In this document: positions 50,185 through 60,877 of the stretch, in pieces
Position numbering within the stretch: the first letter of the stretch is position 1
How the letters are laid out: each line of letters starts with the position of its first letter
NCBI GenBank assembly: GCA_021531795.1
Contig: JADYUL010000001.1
Location: 62,001-126,000 of the forward strand
Direction of reading: 5' to 3'
Source: Lacrimispora saccharolytica
Lineage (GTDB): Bacteria; Bacillota; Clostridia; Lachnospirales; Lachnospiraceae
Length of the DNA stretch: 64,000 nucleotides
Made by a program: the position numbers and the translations under genes
The notes under the pieces: generated by a model
What the model was told of the DNA's origin: nothing
Databases searched by the model: none
What the model saw: the letters and a program-made list of their open reading frames with translations, nothing else

Positions 50185-50685
50185 ATGAACGAACATATAG
50201 AATTTCTTGTAAAGGTTAAGCAGAGAACGCTTCTGGTTGTATTGAAGATTGTTCTTTGGATTCTGACAGTACTCGGCGTGCTGCTGACATTTACGGGAAT
50301 ACTTAGTATTTTTCCGTTAATCTTTGCCGTTATCACCGGCTTGTGCGCTAATCTATGCGGACTTCGTGCTGATATCGAATACGAATACACCCTTACAGAT
50401 AAGGAAATGGATATTGATGTAATTTATGCCAAGCAGTCAAGGAAGCACCTTATTACCCTTGACCTTGAGAAGCTGGAGATTATGGCACCTGTGGGAAGTG
50501 CCAGATTACAGGGCTACAAGAACCGTGGGGCTAAGTTTAAGGACTTCAGCTCTATGATGACAGACCCTGTGAATCCTGTCTACGATATGTATTATGACGG
50601 CAATAAGTGCTTCAGAATAGAGCCGGATGAGAGACTCTTCAAGGCAATTAAGGATGTGGCACCTTTCAAGGTATACACAGATTAG
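50185..50685 (+). CDS. DUF6106-like membrane protein
   Basis: 166 residues with two N-terminal helices (TLLVVLKIVLWILTVLGVLL, and TGILSIFPLIFAVITGLCAN) and a C-terminal cytoplasmic domain beginning YEYTLTDKEMDIDVIYAKQS. The YEYTLTDKEMDIDVIY-type stretch fits the DUF6106 group as I know it. Function unknown. CGGAGGAT is a good ribosome site. It lies before guaB, with a 40-base gap. Confidence 0.75.
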   Translation: MNEHIEFLVKVKQRTLLVVLKIVLWILTVLGVLLTFTGILSIFPLIFAVITGLCANLCGLRADIEYEYTLTDKEMDIDVIYAKQSRKHLITLDLEKLEIMAPVGSARLQGYKNRGAKFKDFSSMMTDPVNPVYDMYYDGNKCFRIEPDERLFKAIKDVAPFKVYTD

Positions 50686-50716
50686 ATCTTAGGTAACAAT
50701 TAAATTCATATATTAG

Positions 50717-52183
<1,467 letters not shown>

Positions 52184-52188
52184 GAATA

Positions 52189-53412
52189 ATGCATAGAATA
52201 ATATCAAGTCTCCTTGAGACAGATGCATACAAGTTTTCCATGGGTCAGACCATATATCACCAGTTCAGTGATTATAAGACCACATGGAGCTTCAGATGCA
52301 GAAACAAAGATATACATTTTACTCCCGAGATGGTGGAGGAGATTAAGAATCAGATCAGGCTGTACTGCGAGCTTCGTTTCACAGAGGATGAGCTTGCATA
52401 TCTTGACAACATCAAGTGGATTAAGGGATCATATATTGATTTCTTAAGACTCTGGAAACCCAGATATGAGGACTTCATCTTCGGTACGGATGCTGAGTGC
52501 GGACTAACCATTGAGACTGTGGGTACCTGGCTCAATACCTCGATGTATGAGATCCCGGTTCTTGCCATTGTCAACGAGGTCTATTTTAGAATGGCCTATG
52601 ATTATGATGAGCTTCTATCTTCCTTCAAGGAGAGGCTTAGGGACAAAATCGAAGGTATCAGGAACGGTACCTATGAGCTGGGCAATTATTCGGAATTCGG
52701 TCTGAGAAGGAGACTGTCCGCTGAGGCACAGGAGCTTGCCGTAAGAGAGCTTATGACGGTAAAAGTGCCCGGTACTAATCTTGTCGGAACAAGTAACGTA
52801 TATTTGGCGAGAAAGTGCGGAATCACTCCTGTCGGAACAATGGCTCATGAGTGGATAATGTGTATAGGTCAGGGCAATCATAAGCATAATCCTGCCTTCT
52901 CCAACTGGTATGCACTTGATGCATGGGTGAAGGAATATGGAGTACTTAACGGAACAGCTCTTACGGATACGATCACGACAGACTGCTTCCTTCAGGACTT
53001 CCAGCTAACCTATGCGACACTTTTCAGCGGTGTCAGACATGACTCGGGCGATCCCTTTTTGTGGGGTGAGAAGATGATCAAGCATTACGAGTCTCTGGAA
53101 ATCGATCCGAAGACCAAGACCCTGCTATTCTCCGATTCGCTCGACTTTGAGAGGGCTACGGCAATTAACCGATTCTTTAAGGACAGAGTTAAGCCTGCTT
53201 TCGGAATAGGCACGTATATTGCCAATGACACCTGTGTAGATGCCCTCAATATAGTTATGAAGACGACGCTCTGTAACGGAATGGATGTTGCCAAACTTTC
53301 GGATGTCGAGGGAAAGGGTATGTGTAAGAATCCGGAATATATTCATTATCTCAAGCGCTGTATCGAATGGCGTATGGACCATACCATGGGTAACAATTCA
53401 CTCAGGGTGTGA
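52189..53412 (+). CDS. pncB: Nicotinate phosphoribosyltransferase
   Basis: 407 residues. LLETDAYKFSMGQTIYH at the N-terminus, GLRRRLSAEAQ, VGTSNVYLARK and MAHEWIM (with the catalytic His that is autophosphorylated in homologues), then GVRHDSGDPF for phosphoribosyl binding. It makes nicotinate mononucleotide from nicotinate and PRPP, feeding the NAD pool with nadE of this window. It follows guaB after five bases, so translation may be coupled. A strong terminator lies 22 bases after the stop. Confidence 0.94.
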   Translation: MHRIISSLLETDAYKFSMGQTIYHQFSDYKTTWSFRCRNKDIHFTPEMVEEIKNQIRLYCELRFTEDELAYLDNIKWIKGSYIDFLRLWKPRYEDFIFGTDAECGLTIETVGTWLNTSMYEIPVLAIVNEVYFRMAYDYDELLSSFKERLRDKIEGIRNGTYELGNYSEFGLRRRLSAEAQELAVRELMTVKVPGTNLVGTSNVYLARKCGITPVGTMAHEWIMCIGQGNHKHNPAFSNWYALDAWVKEYGVLNGTALTDTITTDCFLQDFQLTYATLFSGVRHDSGDPFLWGEKMIKHYESLEIDPKTKTLLFSDSLDFERATAINRFFKDRVKPAFGIGTYIANDTCVDALNIVMKTTLCNGMDVAKLSDVEGKGMCKNPEYIHYLKRCIEWRMDHTMGNNSLRV

Positions 53413-53434
53413 TTGGTTCAAATAAAGCTTGATT

Positions 53435-53466
53435 CAGGAAGGATTGTTGCAATCCTTCCTGTTTTT
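53435..53466 (+). terminator. Terminator after pncB
   Basis: A perfect 12-bp stem CAGGAAGGATTG/CAATCCTTCCTG (53435-53446 and 53450-53461) with TTG loop and TTTTT tail. Confidence 0.92.
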
Positions 53467-53491
53467 GTTATTTGGCATGAGGAGGTAAGAT

Positions 53492-54319
53492 ATGGGAAGT
53501 GATGTGATTAATATGGAATTTAAGAATACCCGCACTATTAATAATCTTGATCTAAAGCAGATAGCGGAGAGTGGACAGTGCTTCAGATGGGAGGAGGTAG
53601 ATGAGTCTACATTCCTAATTCCCGGTGAAAGCTATGAGTGCAGGGATAGAGAACCTCTTTTGATACGACAGAAGGGTAACAGCTTCGATGTATCCTGCAG
53701 CGATGAGGAGTGGGATTCATACTGGAGAGTCTATCTTGATCTTAATACCGATTATGAAGCTATCGGAAGGCTGATCATGAATTCAGGTGATGACCATGTG
53801 AAGGAATGCTATGAGCTTGGAAGCGGAATCAGAATACTTAAGCAGGACCTGTGGGAGATGATAATTACCTTCTTAATCTCGCAGAATAACAATATAGGCA
53901 GAATCACCGGCTCTGTAAAAAAACTGTGTAATATATGTGGGCATTTTCCCTATCCCGGAGATATTGACATAGCCTGCTTAGAGAACAGGGAATTAGGGCT
54001 TGGATACAGAGTAAAGTTCCTGCAGGATATGTATCTCTACGGACAGGAGCATCCCGAGTTGCTGGCGCTTTTGCCAAAGCTAAGTTACGCAGAAGCTATG
54101 GAGGAGTTGGTAAAGCGAAACGGAATCGGGCCGAAGGTGGCCAATTGCGTGTGTCTCTTCGGGCTTCATCATGTGGAGGCATTCCCTGTTGACACACATG
54201 TCAGGCAACTGCTTGATAAGTATTATCCGAGTGGCTTTGACTATGGATATTACGGTTCGAAGGCAGGTATTATCCAGCAGTATCTGTTTTATTATGAGCT
54301 GAAGCATAAGGGGAACTGA
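53492..54319 (+). CDS. 8-oxoguanine/alkylpurine DNA glycosylase (HhH-GPD)
   Basis: 275 residues. An N-terminal beta domain (SGQCFRWEEVDEST) typical of OGG1/AlkA-type glycosylases is followed by the helix-hairpin-helix: ITFLISQNNNIGRITGSVKK and NGIGPKVANCVCLFGLHHVE, then AFPVDTHVRQL with the catalytic Asp. The HhH residue replacing Lys (the OGG1 bifunctional Lys) reads KVANC, consistent with OGG1-like lyase activity. It excises damaged purines from DNA. GAGGAGG nine bases before the ATG. Confidence 0.9.
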   Translation: MGSDVINMEFKNTRTINNLDLKQIAESGQCFRWEEVDESTFLIPGESYECRDREPLLIRQKGNSFDVSCSDEEWDSYWRVYLDLNTDYEAIGRLIMNSGDDHVKECYELGSGIRILKQDLWEMIITFLISQNNNIGRITGSVKKLCNICGHFPYPGDIDIACLENRELGLGYRVKFLQDMYLYGQEHPELLALLPKLSYAEAMEELVKRNGIGPKVANCVCLFGLHHVEAFPVDTHVRQLLDKYYPSGFDYGYYGSKAGIIQQYLFYYELKHKGN

Positions 54320-54448
54320 GGAGGGAACTACCATTCGGACTAGGTTTATTTTGGGGTGTCTGTATGGTATAATTATCTGTAGGTTTCAGACGCGCAGGTA
54401 AGCGCATGGAAGCCTTGTTGAAAGTGGTATTGGGGTAAAGGAGACAGC

Positions 54449-56056
54449 ATGAAATTAATGTTTATCGGGGCTGCTCACGAGGTTACGGGCAGTTGTCATT
54501 ATCTTAACGCATGTGGTAAGCACATACTGGTTGATTATGGTATGGAGCAGGGTGTTAATCTGTACGAGAATGCTGCGTTGCCGGTGGAGGCACCGCTCAT
54601 TGATTATGTTCTTCTGACACATGCTCATGTGGACCATTCCGGTATGTTGCCGCTTCTGTATGCCAAAGGCTTCAGGGGCAGGGTGTATACGACCAAGGCA
54701 AGTGCAGACCTGTGTGACATAATGCTTAGGGATTGTGCTCATATCCAGATGCAGGAGGCTGAGTGGCACAACAGGAAGGCTAAGAGAAGTGCTACCATGG
54801 CTCTCAGCGAGCCGCTCTACACTCTGGAGGATGCCGATGGCATTATTAAGAGGCTGGTGCCCTGTGAATATAACAGCGAGATTGAACTGTGTGAGGGTAT
54901 TAAGATCAGATTCACTGATGTGGGACATCTGCTCGGTTCGGCTTCTATTGAGGTGTGGCTTACCGAGGAGGGAGTGACCAGAAAGCTGGTCTTCTCAGGT
55001 GATATCGGTAATAAGAGCCAGCCGCTTCTCAGAGACCCGCAGTATGGTCAACCCGAGGCAGACTATCTTATCATGGAGTCGACCTATGGTGACAGGGTGC
55101 ACTCTACTACAAGACCTGATTATGTGAAGGAGCTTGCTGAGATAATACAGTCAACCTTCAACAGGGGCGGTAATGTGGTTATTCCCTCATTTGCGGTAGG
55201 ACGTACTCAGGAGATGCTCTATTTCATCAGGCAGATCAAGCAGGATAATATGATTCAGGGCTTCCCTGATTTTGAGGTATATGTTGACAGTCCTCTGGCG
55301 GTTGAGGCAACAAGTATCTTCCATAAGAATGAGATGGAATGCTTTGATGAGGATGCGATGGCTCTGGTGAAGAAGGGCATTAACCCTATTTCCTTCCCCG
55401 GACTGAAGCTTAGCATTACTTCGGATGAATCAAAGGCTATCAATATGGACATGTCACCGAAGGTAATACTTTCAGCATCAGGTATGTGTGAGGCAGGCCG
55501 TATCAGACATCATCTGAAGCATAACCTCTGGAGACCGGAGTGTACGATTCTCTTCGTTGGATATCAGGCTGTGGGAACACTGGGTCGAGCCATCATTGAC
55601 GGAACGAATGAGGTTAAGCTGTTTGGCGAGACTATTGAGATAAGGGCGGATATCAGAACTCTTGCAGGTATATCGGGACATGCAGATATGGAAGGACTGA
55701 AGGAGTGGGCCAGCCATTACGGTCCCGCCACGAAGAAGGTGTTCGTTGTTCATGGTGAAGATGAGGTGACCGACAGCTTCGCAAAACTGCTAGGTGACGA
55801 GCTTGATATGGATGCTTACGCTCCTTACAGCGGAACAAGGTTTGATCTGATTAACGGAACCTTTGATTATGAGGCTACACCTGTGAGACTTAAGCTGACT
55901 AAGAAGAAGAGTGGCGGAAGCGATGTCTTCTCAAGACTTATGGGTGCAGGACAGAGACTTATCGGAATCATTAAGAAGAATGAGGGCGGTGCCAACAAGG
56001 ACCTTGCCAAGTTCGCAGACCAGATCAATTCACTTTGTGATAAGTGGGACAGATAG
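54449..56056 (+). CDS. MBL-fold RNase-like protein (beta-CASP family)
   Basis: 535 residues. HAHVDHSG is the metallo-beta-lactamase zinc motif and GHLLGSASIEVWL and SGDIG follow it; the beta-CASP region contains VDSPLAVEATSIF, and the C-terminal RMMBL domain reads LSASGMCEAGRIRHHL and GISGHADMEGL. Such proteins are endo/exoribonucleases or related hydrolases; closest relatives in Firmicutes are not RNase J or CPSF73 proper. AAAGGAG is the ribosome site. thyA follows after ten bases. Confidence 0.93.
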   Translation: MKLMFIGAAHEVTGSCHYLNACGKHILVDYGMEQGVNLYENAALPVEAPLIDYVLLTHAHVDHSGMLPLLYAKGFRGRVYTTKASADLCDIMLRDCAHIQMQEAEWHNRKAKRSATMALSEPLYTLEDADGIIKRLVPCEYNSEIELCEGIKIRFTDVGHLLGSASIEVWLTEEGVTRKLVFSGDIGNKSQPLLRDPQYGQPEADYLIMESTYGDRVHSTTRPDYVKELAEIIQSTFNRGGNVVIPSFAVGRTQEMLYFIRQIKQDNMIQGFPDFEVYVDSPLAVEATSIFHKNEMECFDEDAMALVKKGINPISFPGLKLSITSDESKAINMDMSPKVILSASGMCEAGRIRHHLKHNLWRPECTILFVGYQAVGTLGRAIIDGTNEVKLFGETIEIRADIRTLAGISGHADMEGLKEWASHYGPATKKVFVVHGEDEVTDSFAKLLGDELDMDAYAPYSGTRFDLINGTFDYEATPVRLKLTKKKSGGSDVFSRLMGAGQRLIGIIKKNEGGANKDLAKFADQINSLCDKWDR

Positions 56057-56066
56057 TGAGGTAATT

Positions 56067-56915
56067 ATGAGTTACGCAGACAGAGTATTCGTAGATATGT
56101 GTAAGGACATACTTGAGAATGGTACAAGCACTGAGGGAGAGAAGGTAAGACCGCACTGGCCGGACGGTGAGAGTGCATATACTATCAAGAAGTTCGGAGT
56201 GGTGAACAGATATGATCTGAGTAGGGAGTTCCCTCTGCTTACCCTTAGAAGGACAGCGCTTAAGTCTGCCACGGATGAGATGCTGTGGATATGGCAGAGG
56301 AAGTCGAATAATATCAATGATCTGTCATCACATATTTGGGATGAATGGGCGGATGAGGACGGCTCAATAGGTAAGGCCTACGGATATCAGATGGGAGTTA
56401 AACATAAATATAAAGAGGGTATGATGGATCAGGTCGACAGGGTGATCTATGACCTTAAGAACAATCCCTTTTCCAGAAGAATCCTTACCAATATTTATGT
56501 TCACAGTGACTTATCAGAGATGAATCTCTACCCCTGCGCTTACAGTATGACCTTCAATGTAACACAGAAGAAGGGTGAGGATAAGCTTACTCTGAACGGT
56601 ATTCTCAATCAGAGGTCTCAGGATATACTTGCTGCCAATAACTGGAATGTGGTTCAGTATGCCGTGCTTCTGCATATGCTTGCAAGAACCTGTGATATGA
56701 AGGTGGGTGAGCTGGTGCATGTCATTGCCGATGCCCATATCTATGACAGACATATACCGATAATCAAGGAGCTTATTGAGAGACCGCAGTATGACGCACC
56801 GAAGTTTACGTTGAATCCCGATAAGCACGATTTTTATGAATTTACCAAGGATGATGTATCGGTAGAGAATTATATTACGGGAGAACAGATAATCGATATT
56901 CCGATTGCCATATAG
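56067..56915 (+). CDS. thyA: Thymidylate synthase (ThyA)
   Basis: 282 residues. RTALKSATDEMLWIWQRKSN and WADEDGSIGKAYGYQMG near the N-terminus, LYPCAYSMTFNV with the catalytic Cys, and LNQRSQDILAANNWNVVQYA, then HIYDRHI. It methylates dUMP to dTMP using methylenetetrahydrofolate. The chosen start has GTGAGG five bases upstream; a longer ATG frame at 55911 overlaps the previous gene by 146 bases and is rejected. folA follows and would recycle the dihydrofolate produced. Confidence 0.97.
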   Translation: MSYADRVFVDMCKDILENGTSTEGEKVRPHWPDGESAYTIKKFGVVNRYDLSREFPLLTLRRTALKSATDEMLWIWQRKSNNINDLSSHIWDEWADEDGSIGKAYGYQMGVKHKYKEGMMDQVDRVIYDLKNNPFSRRILTNIYVHSDLSEMNLYPCAYSMTFNVTQKKGEDKLTLNGILNQRSQDILAANNWNVVQYAVLLHMLARTCDMKVGELVHVIADAHIYDRHIPIIKELIERPQYDAPKFTLNPDKHDFYEFTKDDVSVENYITGEQIIDIPIAI

Positions 56916-56939
56916 ATTTGATTTAGGACTGGAGAGGGA

Positions 56940-57428
56940 ATGAACGCTATTGTTAATGTTGATAAGAATTGGGGAATAGGTAATAAGGGGGAACTGCTAA
57001 TCAGCATACCGGCTGATATGAAGATGTTCCGTGAAGAGACCACAGGTAATGCAATAGTACTTGGAAGGAAGACCATGGAGACCTTCCCGGGCGGAAAACC
57101 GCTTCCCAACAGGGATAATATCGTACTTTCAAGGAAGAGCGACCTAAAGATACCGGGAGCCACGGTGGTTCATGACATAAGCGAGCTTATGGAGGTTCTG
57201 AAACGCTATGACAGCAACAGGGTATATGTGGTCGGAGGAGAGACAATATATGAGCAGCTGCTTCCATATTGCGATACGGTCCATGTAACCAAAGTTGACA
57301 GAGCTTATGAGGCGGATGCACATTTTCCAAACCTCGATCAGATGCCGGAATGGGAGATAACTGCTGCCGGTGAGGAGCAGTCTTATTTTGATACCACCTA
57401 TAGATTTGTAAAGTATACAAGAAAGTAA
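56940..57428 (+). CDS. folA: Dihydrofolate reductase
   Basis: 162 residues. NAIVNVDKNWGIGNKGELLI is the N-terminal substrate and NADPH-binding segment (WGIGNxGxLL), VLGRKTMETFPGGKPLPNR the Met-Glu/Pro loop, and VYVVGGETIYEQLLPYCDTV the nucleotide-binding end. It reduces dihydrofolate with NADPH. It lies 24 bases after thyA in the expected thymidylate cycle pair. Confidence 0.96.
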   Translation: MNAIVNVDKNWGIGNKGELLISIPADMKMFREETTGNAIVLGRKTMETFPGGKPLPNRDNIVLSRKSDLKIPGATVVHDISELMEVLKRYDSNRVYVVGGETIYEQLLPYCDTVHVTKVDRAYEADAHFPNLDQMPEWEITAAGEEQSYFDTTYRFVKYTRK

Positions 57429-57439
57429 ACCAAAGAATT

Positions 57440-58540
57440 ATGAAGATTATTCATTGTGCAGACCTGCATTTAGACAGCAGAATGACTTCCAATCTCAATC
57501 CCGACAAGGCTAAGGAGAGGAAGGCCGAGATATTAAATACCTTCGTCAATATGGTGGATTATGCTTCTGCTCATGAGGTGGATGCCATTATTATTGCGGG
57601 AGATATGTTTGATACCTCCAATATATCTGCATTAACCAGGAATACAGTTGAGCGTACCATCAGGAGTAATAAGGATATAGAGTTCTATTATCTTATGGGT
57701 AATCATGACAGGGATAATTTCCTGGCGGGACTTGAGAGCATACCGGACAATCTGTTCCTGTTTACGGACAGCTTCATAACCTACTATCCCAAGGGAAATC
57801 AGAATATCACGATAACCGGAATAGAGCTTAATGCTGAGAATAACAATGGTGTGGCGAACAGCCTGCTTCTCAGTCCCTCGCGATTTAACATTGTTACAAT
57901 GCATGGACAGGAATCCGTAAGTGTGGGTAAGGACAAGACCCAGATTGTGAATATCAAAGAACTTAGGAATAAGAATATTGATTACCTTGCACTTGGACAT
58001 ATTCATTACTACAAGGAAGAGAAGCTGGATGAGGGCGGAGTGTACTGTTACAGCGGATGTCTCGAAGGCAGGGGCTTTGATGAGCCGGGTGACCATGGCT
58101 TTGTGCTCCTTACCATTGATGAGGAGAAGAAGACTCAAAGCAGGGAATTTGTTAAGTTCGCCGCAAGAGATATGGTTATACTGAATTGCGACATTACGGA
58201 CTGCATGACTACCATGGATGTCATTGACAGGATTGATGACAGTATAGCTGAAGCTTCGGTGAGGAGTAGAGATCTACTTAAGATTGTTCTTAAGGGACAG
58301 ACCGATGTAGAGGCTGAGCGTGATGCGAATTACATAGCCAAGCATTATGAAGACAAATTCTATTTCGTGAAGGTCTGTGATGAGTCCTCGCTTAAGATAA
58401 ATATAGATGATTATCTTATGGACATGTCTCTTAAGGGCGAATATGTAAGAAGGATAATGGCGGCGACGGATATTTCCGAAGAAGATAAGAAAGCAATCGT
58501 GCAAATCGGTCTTCGTGCAATGTCGGGGGAGGAAATATAG
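57440..58540 (+). CDS. SbcD-like metallophosphoesterase (DNA repair nuclease)
   Basis: 366 residues. KIIHCADLHLDSRM (motif I, DxH), IIAGDMFDTS (motif II, GDxxD), YYLMGNHDRDN (motif III, GNHD) and later MHGQES and LGHIHYY (GHxH). It pairs with the SbcC/YhaN-like ATPase encoded next, with which it would form an Mre11-Rad50-type complex cutting DNA ends and hairpins. The next gene starts at its stop with no gap. Confidence 0.93.
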   Translation: MKIIHCADLHLDSRMTSNLNPDKAKERKAEILNTFVNMVDYASAHEVDAIIIAGDMFDTSNISALTRNTVERTIRSNKDIEFYYLMGNHDRDNFLAGLESIPDNLFLFTDSFITYYPKGNQNITITGIELNAENNNGVANSLLLSPSRFNIVTMHGQESVSVGKDKTQIVNIKELRNKNIDYLALGHIHYYKEEKLDEGGVYCYSGCLEGRGFDEPGDHGFVLLTIDEEKKTQSREFVKFAARDMVILNCDITDCMTTMDVIDRIDDSIAEASVRSRDLLKIVLKGQTDVEAERDANYIAKHYEDKFYFVKVCDESSLKINIDDYLMDMSLKGEYVRRIMAATDISEEDKKAIVQIGLRAMSGEEI

Positions 58541-60877
58541 TTGAGAATCAAGAAACTGTACATAGAGAATTTCGGTGGGCTGTCAGACAGACACATAGAA
58601 ATGACAGGTTGTACAAGAATAGTCGGTAAGAACGGCTTCGGTAAGTCAACCACAGCCGCATTTATAAGAATCATGCTCTATGGCTTTGAGGGAGAGAGCA
58701 AGAGAACCATAATCGAGAATGAGCGTAAGAGGTGGGAGCCCTGGCAGGGTGGCGTTTATGGCGGAAGCATGACCTTCGAAGAGAAGGGCAAGGTATATAC
58801 TGTCAGGAGAACCTTCGGACGTAAGGCAATAGAGGACACTTTCGAACTTATTGACGAGGCTACCAATCTGCCCAGCGATGATTACTCAACAGAGCTTGGA
58901 AGAGAGCTTATGGGCGTGGACAGTCAGTCGTATATGAGGAGTGCCTATATCGGACAGAATGATGTCATAACCAACACAACCGGTGACATCAATAACAAGA
59001 TTGGTAATATTGCCGATAATACCAAGGATCTGGATTGCTATGATAAGGCCCATGACAAGATTGCAGATCTGCTTAACAAGAGACATCCGGTCAAGGCGAC
59101 AGGCAGTATCAGGAAGCATAAGGATAGTGTGGCTGCTCTGCGCCAGAAGGTCAATGCGGGCAACAGTATCGAGGATACCCTGCATCAGCAGGATGATATG
59201 CTGCGTGAACTTACAGCTGAGTATGATGGATATGACGTTAAGATAGGTGAGTATGAAGTTCTAAGTGAGAAGATAGCCAAATACAAGGATATCAGTGAGA
59301 AACTCAGTACTCATGATAAGTACGAAGAGGATGTCAACAACAGCAAGAAACAGATCGAGGAGGAGCTGGAGGCATTTGGAGTTCTCCCGCTTGAATCGGA
59401 TATTGATGAGAAACTGTCTGTTGCATCCGGATTAAGCGTCGAGGCTGAGAATATAGCCGATATGGAGCTTAACGAGGAAGAGAAGAGTGAGTATGAGGCG
59501 CTGAAGGATAAGTTTTATGAGAAGCCCATGGACAGAGCTACACACCTGGAGATAACCGGACTCTGGCGTGGAAGGGATATGAGACTCCTTGATGAACAGA
59601 GACGTGAGAGCGAATTTAGCGTGCTCCAGAATGAAAGAGATGCCGTAAGACTCAGCATGAGGACACTTCCCAAGGACTCGATAGTAGGAATCATAATGAT
59701 TATTGCATCCATGCTTATGGCTATCCTGTCGCTTGTGATTCTACCATCAAATACATTGAGGCTTATCGGCAGTATTGTATCGGCAGTGGTTCTTATTGCG
59801 GGTATAATTATCACGGTTTTCTCAATAAAGAAGAGGAATGCCCGGGCCAATGCTGAATGTGATGAGCTTGAAGCACGCCTATCTGAAATGGAAAAAAAGA
59901 TTACCGAAGATATCCGGTCAAGAAATGATATGGATAAGAGGGTAAAGGATTATCTTACAGAATATGGTTGTGTATTCCGGGAGGAAACTGCCCTTGATGA
60001 GCTTCTGCGCTTACAGGATGAAGCGAGGAAGTATGATGATATGAGCAAGCGCCTCGAGGATATCAAGGATAAGAAACGAGACCATGAGGATAAGAAGCGT
60101 ATGCTTGCCACCTTCGTAACCAGGTGGAATTACAGTATAGAGGATGATTTCGTTACATCTCTTAAGGATCTTATGAGACGACTCAACACATATCAGAATG
60201 ATCAGAAGACCTTAGAAAAGCAGATAAGTATTCTTAGGGAATATGATGAGAGCAATAACATTGAGGAGCTTAGACAGGTTGAGAAGCCGGATGAGAGCTT
60301 AAGCCTTGCACAACTTGCGGAAAAGATCCGTTCTCTCAGAGCTGCTCAGGATGAAGTTAAGCAGAAAAGAGATGCAGTACTGAACCAGAGAAAAACCATG
60401 ATGGAGAACTTCGATGAATGGGTGAATGATAAGGAACTGCTTGATGCCGAAGAAGAGAGTCTGCGTCAGGAAGAGAAAAATTATGAGCTTCTGAAGCTGT
60501 CCGGCAAATATCTTACCGAAGCTAAAGAGGCCATGACGGCTAAGTACATGAAGCCGCTTATGGACAGCTTTGCAAAATATTACAGTAAGATAAGTGGGAA
60601 AGATGCCTCAGAATATAATATGGATGCGAATATAGAAATATCCACCGTAGAGTTAGGACACAAGAGAGATGTAAGGCTGTACAGCGTCGGCTGTCAGGAC
60701 CTTGTCGGCTTCTGTATGAGAATGGCTCTCGTGAATGCCATGTACAAAGAGGATAAGCCCGTGCTTATCTTAGACGATCCCTTCGTAAACTTCGACAGCG
60801 AGAGAAAGCAGGCTGCCGATGCATTGCTTAAGGAAATCACAAAGACCTACCAAGTTGTCTATTTTACATGTTTGTAG
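58541..60877 (+). CDS. SbcC/YhaN-like AAA ATPase with transmembrane hairpin
   Basis: 778 residues from a TTG start (GGGGAGGAAATAG before it). Walker A GKNGFGKST (about 29-37) and Walker B LILDDPFVNFDSER near the end are the Rad50/SbcC pair; the ABC signature region lies in between (YSVGCQDLVGFCMRMAL). The coiled coil is interrupted around residues 380-430 by two hydrophobic helices (IVGIIMIIASMLMAILSLVI, and LIGSIVSAVVLIAGIIITVF), as in YhaN-type proteins but not SbcC proper, suggesting membrane attachment. It starts at the stop of the SbcD-like gene and ends at the convergent SDR gene with no spacer. Confidence 0.92.
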   Translation: MRIKKLYIENFGGLSDRHIEMTGCTRIVGKNGFGKSTTAAFIRIMLYGFEGESKRTIIENERKRWEPWQGGVYGGSMTFEEKGKVYTVRRTFGRKAIEDTFELIDEATNLPSDDYSTELGRELMGVDSQSYMRSAYIGQNDVITNTTGDINNKIGNIADNTKDLDCYDKAHDKIADLLNKRHPVKATGSIRKHKDSVAALRQKVNAGNSIEDTLHQQDDMLRELTAEYDGYDVKIGEYEVLSEKIAKYKDISEKLSTHDKYEEDVNNSKKQIEEELEAFGVLPLESDIDEKLSVASGLSVEAENIADMELNEEEKSEYEALKDKFYEKPMDRATHLEITGLWRGRDMRLLDEQRRESEFSVLQNERDAVRLSMRTLPKDSIVGIIMIIASMLMAILSLVILPSNTLRLIGSIVSAVVLIAGIIITVFSIKKRNARANAECDELEARLSEMEKKITEDIRSRNDMDKRVKDYLTEYGCVFREETALDELLRLQDEARKYDDMSKRLEDIKDKKRDHEDKKRMLATFVTRWNYSIEDDFVTSLKDLMRRLNTYQNDQKTLEKQISILREYDESNNIEELRQVEKPDESLSLAQLAEKIRSLRAAQDEVKQKRDAVLNQRKTMMENFDEWVNDKELLDAEEESLRQEEKNYELLKLSGKYLTEAKEAMTAKYMKPLMDSFAKYYSKISGKDASEYNMDANIEISTVELGHKRDVRLYSVGCQDLVGFCMRMALVNAMYKEDKPVLILDDPFVNFDSERKQAADALLKEITKTYQVVYFTCL

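Noticed and set aside
55911..56066. Extended N-terminus for thymidylate synthase
   Set aside because: It overlaps the MBL-fold gene by 146 bases; ATG 56067 gives the normal family start.
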